Source: Plastoroseomonas hellenica
Lineage (GTDB): Bacteria; Pseudomonadota; Alphaproteobacteria; Acetobacterales; Acetobacteraceae
DNA length: 64,000 nt
Direction of reading: 5' to 3'
NCBI RefSeq assembly: GCF_018129085.1
Contig: NZ_JAAGBB010000001.1
Span: forward strand, 1 to 64,000
Notes under the pieces: model-generated
What the model saw: only the letters and a program-made list of their open reading frames with translations
The model's database searches: none
What the model was told of the DNA's origin: nothing
Part shown: positions 27,740-37,584 of the stretch, in pieces
Numbering within the stretch: the stretch's first letter is position 1
Layout: every line of letters begins with the position of its first letter
Translations under genes and position numbers: made by a program

Positions 27740-29707
27740 ATGACCCATATGGCGCCGATCGCCGCGGAGGTTCCTGAACGAGCACGTCTGCTCGCCTGGG
27801 GGGAGGGGCCGCATCGCGCCCTCGCCTGGACCCATGTCGTCGAGGCCATCGAGGCCCAGGCCGCGCGCACGCCGGATCGCCGGGCCGCGGTCTGCGGCGA
27901 CACCGCGCTCGACTACGCGACGCTGGATGCACGTTGCAACCGCCTGGCGCGCCATCTTCAGGCACGCGGCGTCCGGCCGGGCGACCGGGTGGCGCTCTGC
28001 CTGCCGCGCGGGCTGGATCTGGTGGTGGCGCTGCTCGCGGTGCTGAAGGCCGGCGGCGTCTATCTGCCGCTCGATACGCGCCATCCGGCCGCCCGCATCG
28101 CCTTCATCCTGGATGATGCCAAGGTCGCCCTCACCGTCACGGCCACGCCGTTCCGGCATCTGATGCCGGCGGGGCGGCCAGTCTGCCTGGTCGATGCCGA
28201 AGCTCCCGCGATCGCCGCCTGCGATGCCGCGCCGCTGCCGGTCGCGCGCGATCCGGACGCACCGATCTATGTGATCTACACCTCGGGCTCCACCGGGGAG
28301 CCCAAGGGCGCCGCCGCCTATCACCGCGGCTTCGCCAATCTGGTGCAATGGTATCTCGAGGCCATGGCGGTGACCGCGGCCGACCGCGTGCTCATCATCG
28401 GCGCCTTCACCTTTGATGCCTCGCAGAAGAACCTCTTCGCGCCGCTCGTCGCCGGCGGGGAGCTGCACCTGCCAGTGGGCGATGCCTTCGACCCGGAAGC
28501 GCTGGCTGCCGCCATCGCCGCCGGCGGCATCACCTGGGTCAACGGCACGCCGAGCAACTTCTATCCGATCGTGGAGGGCCCTGGCGCGCGCCGGCCGGCG
28601 CTGCTGCGCTCGCTCCGCTGGGTGGTGCTGGGCGGCGAGCCCATCACCCCGCAGCGCCTGCTGGGCTGGCTGCGCGACCCCGACTGCGGTGCCCGCATCC
28701 TCAATACCTATGGCCCGACCGAGTGCACCGACATCTGCGCCGCCTGGGCCTTCGGCGCCGGCGATGCGGAGCCGCCGATCCCGCTGGGGCGGCCGATCGA
28801 CAATGTCCGCATCGCGGTCCTGGACGAGCATGGCGGGTTGGCCGGGGCGGATGAGGCGGGCGAGCTCTGGATCGGCGGCGCCGGCGTCGGCGCGGGCTAC
28901 CTCAACCGCGATGCGCTGAACGCCCGGCATTTCGTGGAACTGCCGGTGTTCGGCCAGGTGGAGCGGCTCTACCGTACCGGCGACCGGGTGCGCTGGCGGG
29001 CCGATGGCGTGCTGGAATTCCTCGGCCGCATCGACCATCAGGTAAAGCTGCGCGGCTTCCGGGTCGAGCTCGGCGAGATCGAGGCGGCGCTGAAGGCCGT
29101 GCCCGCGATCCGGGAAGCCGTGGTGCTGCTGCGCGAAGACACGCCGGGCGATCAGCGGCTGGTCGCCTATGTCGCCGCGGCGCCGGATGGGGTGCCGGGC
29201 GGCGAGGCGGCGCTGCGGCGCCACCTGGCCGAGCGGATGCCTGACTACATGGTGCCTGCCGCCTTCGTCTGGCGCGACAGTTTCGCGCTGACACCGAACG
29301 GTAAGGTTGATCGCCGTATGTTGCCGCCGCCGGAAGCGGCGCGAGCCTCGGGGGCGCCGGACACCGGGGTCCCGACCGCGCCGCCGATCGCCGGCATGAA
29401 CGCCACCGAACAGGCGCTGATGGGGATCTGGCAGACGGTGCTGAAGCGCGACGCCATTGGCCTGGACGAGAATTTCTTCGATGTCGGCGGCACCTCGCTC
29501 AGCATGGTCGAAGTGCAGGCCGCGCTCGGGCGGCGCCTCGGGCGTCTCATTCCCGTCGTCGCGCTCTTCGCCCATCCGACGATCCGCCGCCTGGCCCGTG
29601 CGCTGGACGGTGATGCGGGATCGGCGGAGCCGGCGCGCGGCCGCGCGGCGCGCCAGGTCGAAGCCCTCCGGCGGCTGGCCGGGACCGGGAGAAAAGCAAC
29701 GCCATGA
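27740..29707 (+). CDS. non-ribosomal peptide synthetase, A-PCP (loading module)
   Basis: This 655-aa protein activates an amino acid and loads it on its own carrier domain. Adenylation core motifs are A3 YTSGSTGEPKG (T181), A5 NTYGPTE, A7 YRTGDRVRW, A8 KLRGFRVELGEIE and A10 TPNGKVDRR. The carrier site is S586 in DVGGTSLS. There is no condensation domain, so it should start the chain. By motif alignment to the GrsA numbering I read the pocket as D-A-K-N-V-G-T-D-I-K. The Lys in place of the usual Trp/Leu at position 239 suggests an acidic or otherwise polar substrate, but I cannot name it. The stop overlaps the next start by ATGA. Confidence 0.95.
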   Translation: MTHMAPIAAEVPERARLLAWGEGPHRALAWTHVVEAIEAQAARTPDRRAAVCGDTALDYATLDARCNRLARHLQARGVRPGDRVALCLPRGLDLVVALLAVLKAGGVYLPLDTRHPAARIAFILDDAKVALTVTATPFRHLMPAGRPVCLVDAEAPAIAACDAAPLPVARDPDAPIYVIYTSGSTGEPKGAAAYHRGFANLVQWYLEAMAVTAADRVLIIGAFTFDASQKNLFAPLVAGGELHLPVGDAFDPEALAAAIAAGGITWVNGTPSNFYPIVEGPGARRPALLRSLRWVVLGGEPITPQRLLGWLRDPDCGARILNTYGPTECTDICAAWAFGAGDAEPPIPLGRPIDNVRIAVLDEHGGLAGADEAGELWIGGAGVGAGYLNRDALNARHFVELPVFGQVERLYRTGDRVRWRADGVLEFLGRIDHQVKLRGFRVELGEIEAALKAVPAIREAVVLLREDTPGDQRLVAYVAAAPDGVPGGEAALRRHLAERMPDYMVPAAFVWRDSFALTPNGKVDRRMLPPPEAARASGAPDTGVPTAPPIAGMNATEQALMGIWQTVLKRDAIGLDENFFDVGGTSLSMVEVQAALGRRLGRLIPVVALFAHPTIRRLARALDGDAGSAEPARGRAARQVEALRRLAGTGRKATP

Positions 29708-32700
29708 GCGGGGAAGACGGGCTTGGGGATGAGGCCCTCGATGGCATTGCCATCATCGGCATGGCCGGGCGCTTCCCCGGCGCCCCGGACATCCGCAGCT
29801 TCTGGCGCAACCTGTGCGAGGGCCGCGACAGCATCGCTCGCTTCACCGAAGCGGAGCTGGAGGACAGCTTCTCCGCCGCCGAGCGCGCGGCACCGAACTT
29901 CGTGCGCGCCCGCGGCATCGTGGAGGATATCGAGCGCTTCGATGCCGCGTTCTTCGGCATGCGCGCGCGCGAAGCGGCGCTGACCGACCCGCAGCATCGC
30001 GTCTTCCTCGAGATCTGCTGGCAGGCCTTCGAGGATGCCGGCTACGATCCGGCGCGCTATCCGGGCGCCGTCGGCGTCTTCGCCGGCGCCAGCATGAACA
30101 CCTATTTCCTGCATCACGTCGCGACCGACCGCGCGGCGCTGGAGCGCTTCACCAGCAACTTCCAGGTGGGCGAGTATACGACGCTGGTGGGCGCGCTCGG
30201 CGACACGCTGGCGACCCGCGTCTCGTACAAGCTCGACCTGCGCGGCCCGAGCATGGGCGTGCTGACCGCCTGCTCGACCAGCCTGGTGGCGGCGGCGCAG
30301 GCCTGCCAGAGCCTGCTGCTGCAACAATGCGACATGGCGCTGGCGGGCGGCGTCTCCATCACCCTCCCGCAGCGTCGCGGCTACTTCGCCGAGGACGGCG
30401 CCATGTGCGCGACCAATGGCGTCTGCCGCCCTTTCGACGCCGATGCCAATGGCACCGTCTTCAGCTCCGGCGCCGGCGTCGTGCTGATGAAGCGTCTGGC
30501 GGACGCGATCGCCGATGGCGACCACATCTATGCCGTCATCAAGGGCAGCGCGGTCAATAATGACGGCGCCGGCAAGGTCGGCTTCACCGCGCCGAGCGTC
30601 GGCCCGCAGGCGGAGTTGGTGGCGACGGCCCAGGCGATCGCCGGCTTCGACCCGCGCAGCGTCGGCTTCATCGAATGCCACGGCACCGCGACGCCGCTCG
30701 GCGACCCGATCGAGGTCGCGGGCCTGACCCAGGCCTTCCGGGAGGGCACGCAGGAATCGGGCTTCTGTGCCATCGGGTCGCTCAAGGGCAATGTCGGGCA
30801 TATGGACGCCGCGGCGGGTGTCGCGGGCCTGATCAAGGCGGCGCTGGCCGTCGAGAGCGGGACGATCCCCGGCACCCTGCATTTCCGCGCCCCCAATCCG
30901 CGACTGGAGATCGACGGCAGCCCCTTCTTCGTGGCCGGTACCACGGTGGGCTGGCCACTCATCCCAGGCCCCCGCCGCGCGGGCGTCAGCGCGCTCGGCG
31001 TCGGCGGCACCAATGCGCATCTCTGCCTGGAACAGGCGCCGGCGCGTGACGCCGTGGCCATGGCCGCCCCGCGGGAGGTGCTGCTGCTCTCTGCCCGCAG
31101 CGAGGCCGGGCTCGCCGAAGCGCGCGCGGCGCTGGCAGCGCGGCTGGCGGGGCCGGATGCGCCGGCGCTGGCCGATGTCGCGCATACGCTGCGGATCGGC
31201 CGCCGCGCCTTCCGCCACCGCTTTGCGGCCGCTGCCGGCAGCCATGCCGAGGCGGTTGCTGCGCTGACCGCCGAAGGCGGCCTCCGGGCCTCGGCCCCCG
31301 CGGTGCCGCGCCCGGTGGTATTCCTGTTTCCCGGCCAGGGCGCCCAGTACCCCGGCATGGGCCGTGCCCTGTTCCGGGATGAGCCGGTGTTCCGCGCCGC
31401 CATGGAGCGCTGCGCCGCGGCTCTCAGGGCCCATGGCGGCCGCGACCTGCTGGAAGCGCTCTATGGCGAGACGCCGGAGGATGCCGACGCGATCCGCCAC
31501 ACGCTGCTGGCGCAGCCGGCGATCTTCGCCGTCGAATATGCGCTGGCCCAGCTCTGGCTCGCCCGCGGCGTCACGCCGGCGGCGATGATCGGCCATAGCA
31601 TCGGCGAATTCGTCGCCGCGACCTTGGCCGGCGTGATGACGCTGGAGGCAGCGATCGGCCTGGTCGCGACGCGTGGCCGGCTGATGGAGGCGCTGCCGGG
31701 CGGTGCCATGCTCGCGGTGCGGCTGCCGGAAGCGGAGCTGCTGCCGCTGCTCGCCGACGGCGTCGATCTCGCCGGCGTCAACGCGCCGGCGCTTTGCGTG
31801 GCGGCCGGCCCGCATGAGGCGATCGCGGCGCTGGAGCAGGTGCTGGAGCAGCGCGGCGCCGGCTATCGCCGCCTGCACACCTCGCACGCTTTCCATTCCG
31901 CGATGATGGAACCGGCGGTGGGGCCCCTCGCCGCGGCCGCGGCCGCCATCCCCTTCGCGGCGCCGACGCTGCCCTATGTCTCGACCGTCACCGGCGAATG
32001 GATCACCGAGGCCGAGGCGCTGGCCCCCGACTATTGGGCCCGCCACGCCCGTGCCACGGTGCGCTTCGCGGCGGCACTGCAGACGCTCCGCGCCCGCATG
32101 CCGGAAGCGGCATTGCTGGAGGTCGGGCCGGGGCAGGTGCTCGGCACGCTGGCGCGGCAGGGCGCCGGCCGCGAGGCGGGCCTGGTCGTCGCGGCCTCGC
32201 TGCCCGATCCCGGTGCCGAGACCTCCGACCTCGACACGATGGCGGCGGCACTTGGCCGGCTCTGGGTGTCCGGCGCCGAGATCGCCTGGCCGGCGCGGCC
32301 CGACTGCCGCCGGGTGCCGCTGCCGTCCACGCCCTTCGAACGCACCCGCCATTGGATCGACGCGCCGAGCTCCCGCCGGCCCGCGACCGAATCCACCACC
32401 GTCGCGCCTCTGCCGGCCCTGGAGATCCCCCCGATGTCCGATACGCGTCTCGCCACGGCCCAGGCCGGAATCGTCGCCGCCATCGAGGCGCTGTCGGGTG
32501 AGGCGATGCCGGCCGGGGAGACGGAGACCAGCTTCCTCGAACTCGGCTATGATTCCCTCTTCCTGAGCCAGCTCGCGCAGCAGCTCCGGACCAGGTTCTC
32601 GGTGCCGCTGAGCTTCCGCCAATTGACTGGCGAGCTCTGCAACCTGGCGACGCTCGGGGCCTTCGTCGCCGAAGCGCTGCCGCAGCAGGCGGCCGCCCCC

Positions 32701-35700
32701 GCGCCGGTTGCGGTCCCTGCGCCGGCCGCTGCCGCCGCGGCGCCGCTGCCGACTGCTCCGCCGGCGCTGCCAGCGGCCGCGCCGGGGGTGCCCGGGACGG
32801 TCGAGGCGCTGATGCAGGACCAGCTGCGCGCCATGTCGCAGCTCATGCAGGCGCAGCTCGATGCGTTGCGCGGGATCGGCACGCAAGCGGTGGCGCAGCC
32901 CGCGGCCCCGACGGCGGTGCCGGCCGCAGCCGTACCCGCACCGGCACCCACGCCCGCCGCGGCGCCGGCGAAGGCGGCGGAGATGATCAACCGCTTCGCG
33001 CGCTTCCGGCCCGGCCAGCAGTCGGTGACGAGCGGCGAGCTCTCGCCGGCGCAGCGCGCCTTCGTGGATGCGCTCGCCGCCCGTCAGAATGCCCGGATGC
33101 CCGGCTCCCGCCGGCTGACGGAAACCCATCGCGGTGTCCTGGCCGATCCGCGCGCCGCTTCCGGCTTCCGCAAGGAATGGAAGGAGCTGGTCTACCCGGT
33201 GGTCGCCGCCGCCGCCGAGGGCGCCCGCATCCGCGATGTGGACGGGAACAGCTATATCGACCTCGTCAACGGCTATGGCGTGACGGCGCTCGGCCACAGC
33301 CCGGCCTATGTCGTCGACGCCGTCGCCCAGCAGCTCCGCGACGGCTTCCCGATCGGGCCGCAGGCGGATCTGGCGGGCGAGGTCGCGGCCATGATCGCCG
33401 AGATGACCGGCAATGAGCGCGTGAGCTTCACCTGCACCGGCTCCGAGGCGGTGATGGCGGCGCTGCGACTGGCGCGCGCCGTCACCGGCCGCAAGCGCGT
33501 GGTGAGCTTCGCGGGCGCCTATCACGGCGGCTTCGACGAAGTGATCCTGCGGGGCGTGCGCGTGGGCGGCGAGCCGCGCGCGCTGCCGGCCGCCGCCGGC
33601 ATCACGGAGGAGGCGGTCACCAATTTCACCGTGCTGGAATATGGCGACGACCAGGCGCTGGAATGGATCGCAGCGCATGCGCATGAGCTCGCGGCCGTGC
33701 TGGTCGAGCCGGTGCAGAGCCGCCATCCGGATCTGCAGCCGCGCGAATTCCTCCAGCGCGTCCGCACCATCACGGAACAGGCCGGCGCGGCGCTGATCTT
33801 CGACGAGGTGGTGACCGGCTTCCGCGTGCATCCGGGCGGTGCCCAGGCCCTGTTCGGGATCCGCGCCGACCTCGCCACCTACGGCAAGGTGCTGGGCGGC
33901 GGGCTGCCGATCGGCATCATCGCCGGCAAGGCCCGCTTCATGGACGCGCTGGATGGCGGGCAGTGGCAGTATGGCGACGCCAGCGTGCCGGAGGTCGATG
34001 TCACGGTCTTCGCCGGCACCTTCGTCCGGCACCCGCTGGCGCTCGCTGCCGCGAAGGCGGTGCTGCTGCATCTGAAGCAGGAAGGGCCTGCGTTGCAGGA
34101 AGCGCTGAGCGCCCGCTGCGCCGCGCTGGCCGAAGGGCTGAACGCCATGCTGGCGCGCCGCGGCATCGCGACGCGGGCCGAGCGCTTCGGCAGCATGTTC
34201 CACCTCTCGCTCTCTGGCGAGGACCGGCGCGCCGGGCTGCTGCCCTATCTCATGCGTGAGCGTGGCGTCCACTACCAGGAAGGCTTCCCCTGCTTCCTGA
34301 CGACCGCGCATGGCGCCGCTGAATGCGATGCCGTGCTGCGGGCCTTCGACGACGCGATCGGCGCGCTGCAGGGCATCGGGATCCTCGGCGGCAGCGGCGA
34401 AGCGGCCTCGGCGGCGGCAGCGGCCCCGGCGCAGGAAATCGTGGCCGCAGCACCGGCCGAGCGGCCGCTGACCGAGCCGCAGATGGAGGTCTGGCTCGCC
34501 GCCCAGCTTGGCGACGAAGCCTCCTGTGCGTTCAACGAATCGGTGTCGCTGACCCTCGAAGGAGCGCTCGATCAGACGGCGCTCCGGGCGGCGCTGGAGG
34601 CGGTGGTGGCGCGGCATGACGCGCTCCGCGCCCGCTTCACGCCCGACGGCATCACGATGCGAATCGCGGCACCCACCCCCCTCGACCTGCCGGTGGAGGA
34701 GGTCGATCTGGCGCAGGTTCTGGACGAGGAGGCGCATACGCCCTTTGACCTGGAGAACGGTCCGGTCTTCCGCGCGCGCCTGCTGCGCCGCAATGTCGGG
34801 ACGCATGTGCTGGTCTTCACCGCCCATCACATCGTCTGCGATGGCTGGTCGGCGAATACGGTGATCCAGGACCTCAGCGCCTTCTATGCCGCTGGTCGCG
34901 ACGGCAAGCCGGCGGCCCTACTGCCTGCGCCGTCCTTCGCGGCCCTCGCGGTGCGCGCCGACGCGCCGGAAGCGACCGCGGCGGCCGAGGCCTATTGGCT
35001 GGCGCAATTCGCCGAGGTGCCGGAGCCGCTGGAACTGCCGACCGACCGGCCGCGCCCGGCGGTGAAGAGCTTCCGCGGCGCGACCTTCTCGACCAGCATC
35101 GACGCCGGCCTCTATCAGGCCGTCAAGCGCGCCGGCGCGCGGCATGGCTGCACCGCCTTCGCCACGCTCTTCGCCGCCTTTCAGCTCCTGATGGGCCGCC
35201 TCGCAGGGCAGGACGAAGTGGTGGTCGGCGTACCGATGGCCGGCCAGTCCCTGCTGGAGGACAGCGGCCTCGTCGGCCACTGCGTGAACTTCCTGCCGAT
35301 CCGCGGCAAGTGGGACGCGACAACGACGCTCGCCCAGCATCTCGCGGCGACCCGCACCGCGGTGCTCGATGCGCAGGACCATCAGCGCTGCACCTTCGGC
35401 ACCATCGTGCGGCGCCTCGCCCTGCCGCGCGACCCGAACCGGCTGCCGCTGACCGATGTGCAGTTCAACCTGGAGCGGCTGGCCGAGCCCGAGGCCTTCG
35501 GCGGGCTCCGCGCCACGCTGACGCCGAACGCCAAAGCCTTCGTGAATTTCGACCTGTTCTTCAACCTGTCGGAAGGCGCGAATGGCCTGCGCCTCGATAT
35601 CGACTACGCGACCGACCTCTTCGATACGGCGACGATCGGGCGCTGGGTCGGGCATTACGCGACGCTGCTTGCGGCCATCGCGGAAGATGCCTCGGTTCCG

Positions 35701-37584
35701 GCGGTGCGTGCGCCCCTGCTGTCCACCGCCGAACGTCGCGCCCTGCTCGCCGACATCGACCGGCCGGAGACGCCGCTTCCCGCCGTGCAGGGCTTCCACA
35801 CGCTGTTCGAGGGCAAGGCCGCCGCGCGCCCCGATGCCGTGGCGGCGGTCTGCGGCAAGAATAGCTGGACCTATCGGGAACTGGATGAGCGCGCCGATTT
35901 CCTGGCTGCCCATCTCGCCGCCCGCATCCCGGGCACCGAGGCACGGATCGGCGTGCTGATGGATCGCTCGCTCGACATGCTGGCGGCGCTGCTGGCGGTG
36001 GCGAAGGCCGGCTTCACCTATGTGCCGCTCGATCCGCACCATCCGCCGGCGCGCCTGACGCGCATCATCCAGCAATCCGACCTTGCCGCGCTGTTCACCG
36101 ACAAGGCGTCGCGCCACCTGGCGCCGGAGGTGCCGACCATCCTGGTCGGGCCGGCGATGCTGCCGCCCGGGCAGCCGCTCGGCCTGTCCTCGGTGCCGCA
36201 ATCCGGCGACCGGGCGGCCTATGTGATCTTCACCTCGGGTTCGACCGGCGCGCCCAAGGGGGTCGAGGTCGGCCATGAGGCGCTGCTCAACCTGCTCCGC
36301 TCCATGGCGCGGGAACCTGGCTTCACCGCCCAGGACACCATGCTCGCGGTCACCACGATCGCCTTCGACATCGCGGCGCTGGAGCTGTTCCTGCCGCTGA
36401 TCACGGGCGGTTCGGTGGTGATTGCCGACCGCGAGACGACGCTCGACGGGTTCGCGCTGCTGCGGCTGCTGGAAGGCTCCGGCGCCACCGTGATGCAGGC
36501 GACGCCTTCGGGCTGGCGGATGCTGCTCGAGGCTGGGTTCCGCGGCCGCCCGGGCCTGACGCTATTCTGCGGCGGGGAGGCGCTGCCGCGCGATCTGGCG
36601 GACCGGCTGCTGGAGGGCGGGTCACCGCTTTGGAACCTCTATGGCCCGACCGAGACGACCATCTGGTCCTCGGCCTTCCGGGTGCCGGAGCAAGGGCCGA
36701 TCGTCATCGGCGCGCCGGTGGACAATACCCGCCTCTACGTGCTCGACCGCCATGATGAGCTGGCGCCGCCGGGGGTGGTGGGCGAATTGCTGATCGGCGG
36801 CACCGGCGTCGCGCGCTGCTACTTCGGCGACCCCGCGCAGACCGCCCAGAAGTTCGTCGTGGATCCCTTCGCGGCGGATGGCGGCCGGATGTACCGCACC
36901 GGCGACCGCGCGCGGCTGCTGCCCGGGGGCGGCATCGAGTTGCTGGGCCGCAGTGATGGGCAGGTGAAGCTGCGCGGCTTCCGCATCGAGCTCGGTGAGA
37001 TCGAGACGGCGCTGCGCCGGCTGCCGGAGGTCACCGGCGCTGCCGTGCTGCTCCGCCACGATGCCGGCCGCGCGCCGCGGCTGGTCGCCTATGTCAGCGG
37101 CACGGCCGGGCAGGCGCCCGATGCACTGCGCGAAGCGCTGGCGGAGGTGCTGCCGGACTACATGGTGCCCTCGGCCTATGTGACGATAGCAGCGCTGCCG
37201 CTGACGCCGAACGGCAAGCTCGACCGCCGCGCCTTGCCGGTGCCGGATGCGGGCAGCGAGGTGCTGGGCGGCCGTGCGCCGGCGGTGCCGCTCGCCACCG
37301 ACTGGCAGCGCCAGCTCGGCGGCATCTGGCAGGAGGTGCTGGGCCTGGACGCGATCGGTGCGGCGGATGACGTGCTGGCGCTCGGCGCGGATTCGATCCA
37401 GCTCTTCCAGATCGTGGCGCGGGCGCGCCGCGCCGGCATCACCCTGTCGGCGCAGGACATCCTGCGTCACCGCACCATCGGGACGCTGTCGCAGGCGCTG
37501 GAGGGCGTCGCGGCACCGGCGGAGCCGACAGCCGGGCGCCGGCTGCCGCAGCTTTCCGACTTCCGGCGCAAGGGGCGCAACTGA
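29704..37584 (+). CDS. hybrid PKS-NRPS with aminotransferase: KS-AT-ACP-AMT-C-A-PCP
   Basis: This 2626-aa megasynthase extends an acyl chain by one malonyl unit, converts the beta-ketone to a beta-amine and adds an amino acid. KS (about 13-440) has C190, H326 and H366. AT (about 540-850) has S632 in GHSIGE and the HAFH motif (728-731) typical for malonyl-CoA. ACP has S951 (LGYDSLF), followed by an Ala/Pro-rich linker. The class-III aminotransferase (about 1140-1570) has PLP lysine K1395 in TYGKVLGGG. The C domain has HHIVCDGWS (H1708, H1709, D1713). The A domain has T2177 in FTSGSTGAPKG. PCP has S2564. There is no ketoreductase, consistent with amination of the ketone as in mycosubtilin and microcystin synthases. 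My reading of the A pocket is D-I-L-Q-F-G-L-I-W-K, close to glycine codes. It overlaps both neighbours. Confidence 0.96.
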   Translation: MSGEDGLGDEALDGIAIIGMAGRFPGAPDIRSFWRNLCEGRDSIARFTEAELEDSFSAAERAAPNFVRARGIVEDIERFDAAFFGMRAREAALTDPQHRVFLEICWQAFEDAGYDPARYPGAVGVFAGASMNTYFLHHVATDRAALERFTSNFQVGEYTTLVGALGDTLATRVSYKLDLRGPSMGVLTACSTSLVAAAQACQSLLLQQCDMALAGGVSITLPQRRGYFAEDGAMCATNGVCRPFDADANGTVFSSGAGVVLMKRLADAIADGDHIYAVIKGSAVNNDGAGKVGFTAPSVGPQAELVATAQAIAGFDPRSVGFIECHGTATPLGDPIEVAGLTQAFREGTQESGFCAIGSLKGNVGHMDAAAGVAGLIKAALAVESGTIPGTLHFRAPNPRLEIDGSPFFVAGTTVGWPLIPGPRRAGVSALGVGGTNAHLCLEQAPARDAVAMAAPREVLLLSARSEAGLAEARAALAARLAGPDAPALADVAHTLRIGRRAFRHRFAAAAGSHAEAVAALTAEGGLRASAPAVPRPVVFLFPGQGAQYPGMGRALFRDEPVFRAAMERCAAALRAHGGRDLLEALYGETPEDADAIRHTLLAQPAIFAVEYALAQLWLARGVTPAAMIGHSIGEFVAATLAGVMTLEAAIGLVATRGRLMEALPGGAMLAVRLPEAELLPLLADGVDLAGVNAPALCVAAGPHEAIAALEQVLEQRGAGYRRLHTSHAFHSAMMEPAVGPLAAAAAAIPFAAPTLPYVSTVTGEWITEAEALAPDYWARHARATVRFAAALQTLRARMPEAALLEVGPGQVLGTLARQGAGREAGLVVAASLPDPGAETSDLDTMAAALGRLWVSGAEIAWPARPDCRRVPLPSTPFERTRHWIDAPSSRRPATESTTVAPLPALEIPPMSDTRLATAQAGIVAAIEALSGEAMPAGETETSFLELGYDSLFLSQLAQQLRTRFSVPLSFRQLTGELCNLATLGAFVAEALPQQAAAPAPVAVPAPAAAAAAPLPTAPPALPAAAPGVPGTVEALMQDQLRAMSQLMQAQLDALRGIGTQAVAQPAAPTAVPAAAVPAPAPTPAAAPAKAAEMINRFARFRPGQQSVTSGELSPAQRAFVDALAARQNARMPGSRRLTETHRGVLADPRAASGFRKEWKELVYPVVAAAAEGARIRDVDGNSYIDLVNGYGVTALGHSPAYVVDAVAQQLRDGFPIGPQADLAGEVAAMIAEMTGNERVSFTCTGSEAVMAALRLARAVTGRKRVVSFAGAYHGGFDEVILRGVRVGGEPRALPAAAGITEEAVTNFTVLEYGDDQALEWIAAHAHELAAVLVEPVQSRHPDLQPREFLQRVRTITEQAGAALIFDEVVTGFRVHPGGAQALFGIRADLATYGKVLGGGLPIGIIAGKARFMDALDGGQWQYGDASVPEVDVTVFAGTFVRHPLALAAAKAVLLHLKQEGPALQEALSARCAALAEGLNAMLARRGIATRAERFGSMFHLSLSGEDRRAGLLPYLMRERGVHYQEGFPCFLTTAHGAAECDAVLRAFDDAIGALQGIGILGGSGEAASAAAAAPAQEIVAAAPAERPLTEPQMEVWLAAQLGDEASCAFNESVSLTLEGALDQTALRAALEAVVARHDALRARFTPDGITMRIAAPTPLDLPVEEVDLAQVLDEEAHTPFDLENGPVFRARLLRRNVGTHVLVFTAHHIVCDGWSANTVIQDLSAFYAAGRDGKPAALLPAPSFAALAVRADAPEATAAAEAYWLAQFAEVPEPLELPTDRPRPAVKSFRGATFSTSIDAGLYQAVKRAGARHGCTAFATLFAAFQLLMGRLAGQDEVVVGVPMAGQSLLEDSGLVGHCVNFLPIRGKWDATTTLAQHLAATRTAVLDAQDHQRCTFGTIVRRLALPRDPNRLPLTDVQFNLERLAEPEAFGGLRATLTPNAKAFVNFDLFFNLSEGANGLRLDIDYATDLFDTATIGRWVGHYATLLAAIAEDASVPAVRAPLLSTAERRALLADIDRPETPLPAVQGFHTLFEGKAAARPDAVAAVCGKNSWTYRELDERADFLAAHLAARIPGTEARIGVLMDRSLDMLAALLAVAKAGFTYVPLDPHHPPARLTRIIQQSDLAALFTDKASRHLAPEVPTILVGPAMLPPGQPLGLSSVPQSGDRAAYVIFTSGSTGAPKGVEVGHEALLNLLRSMAREPGFTAQDTMLAVTTIAFDIAALELFLPLITGGSVVIADRETTLDGFALLRLLEGSGATVMQATPSGWRMLLEAGFRGRPGLTLFCGGEALPRDLADRLLEGGSPLWNLYGPTETTIWSSAFRVPEQGPIVIGAPVDNTRLYVLDRHDELAPPGVVGELLIGGTGVARCYFGDPAQTAQKFVVDPFAADGGRMYRTGDRARLLPGGGIELLGRSDGQVKLRGFRIELGEIETALRRLPEVTGAAVLLRHDAGRAPRLVAYVSGTAGQAPDALREALAEVLPDYMVPSAYVTIAALPLTPNGKLDRRALPVPDAGSEVLGGRAPAVPLATDWQRQLGGIWQEVLGLDAIGAADDVLALGADSIQLFQIVARARRAGITLSAQDILRHRTIGTLSQALEGVAAPAEPTAGRRLPQLSDFRRKGRN

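Noticed and set aside
29245-34830. 1861-aa open frame antisense to the megasynthase
   Set aside because: Arg/His/Gly-rich composition without domains; the plus strand carries intact KS, AT, ACP, AMT and C motifs.
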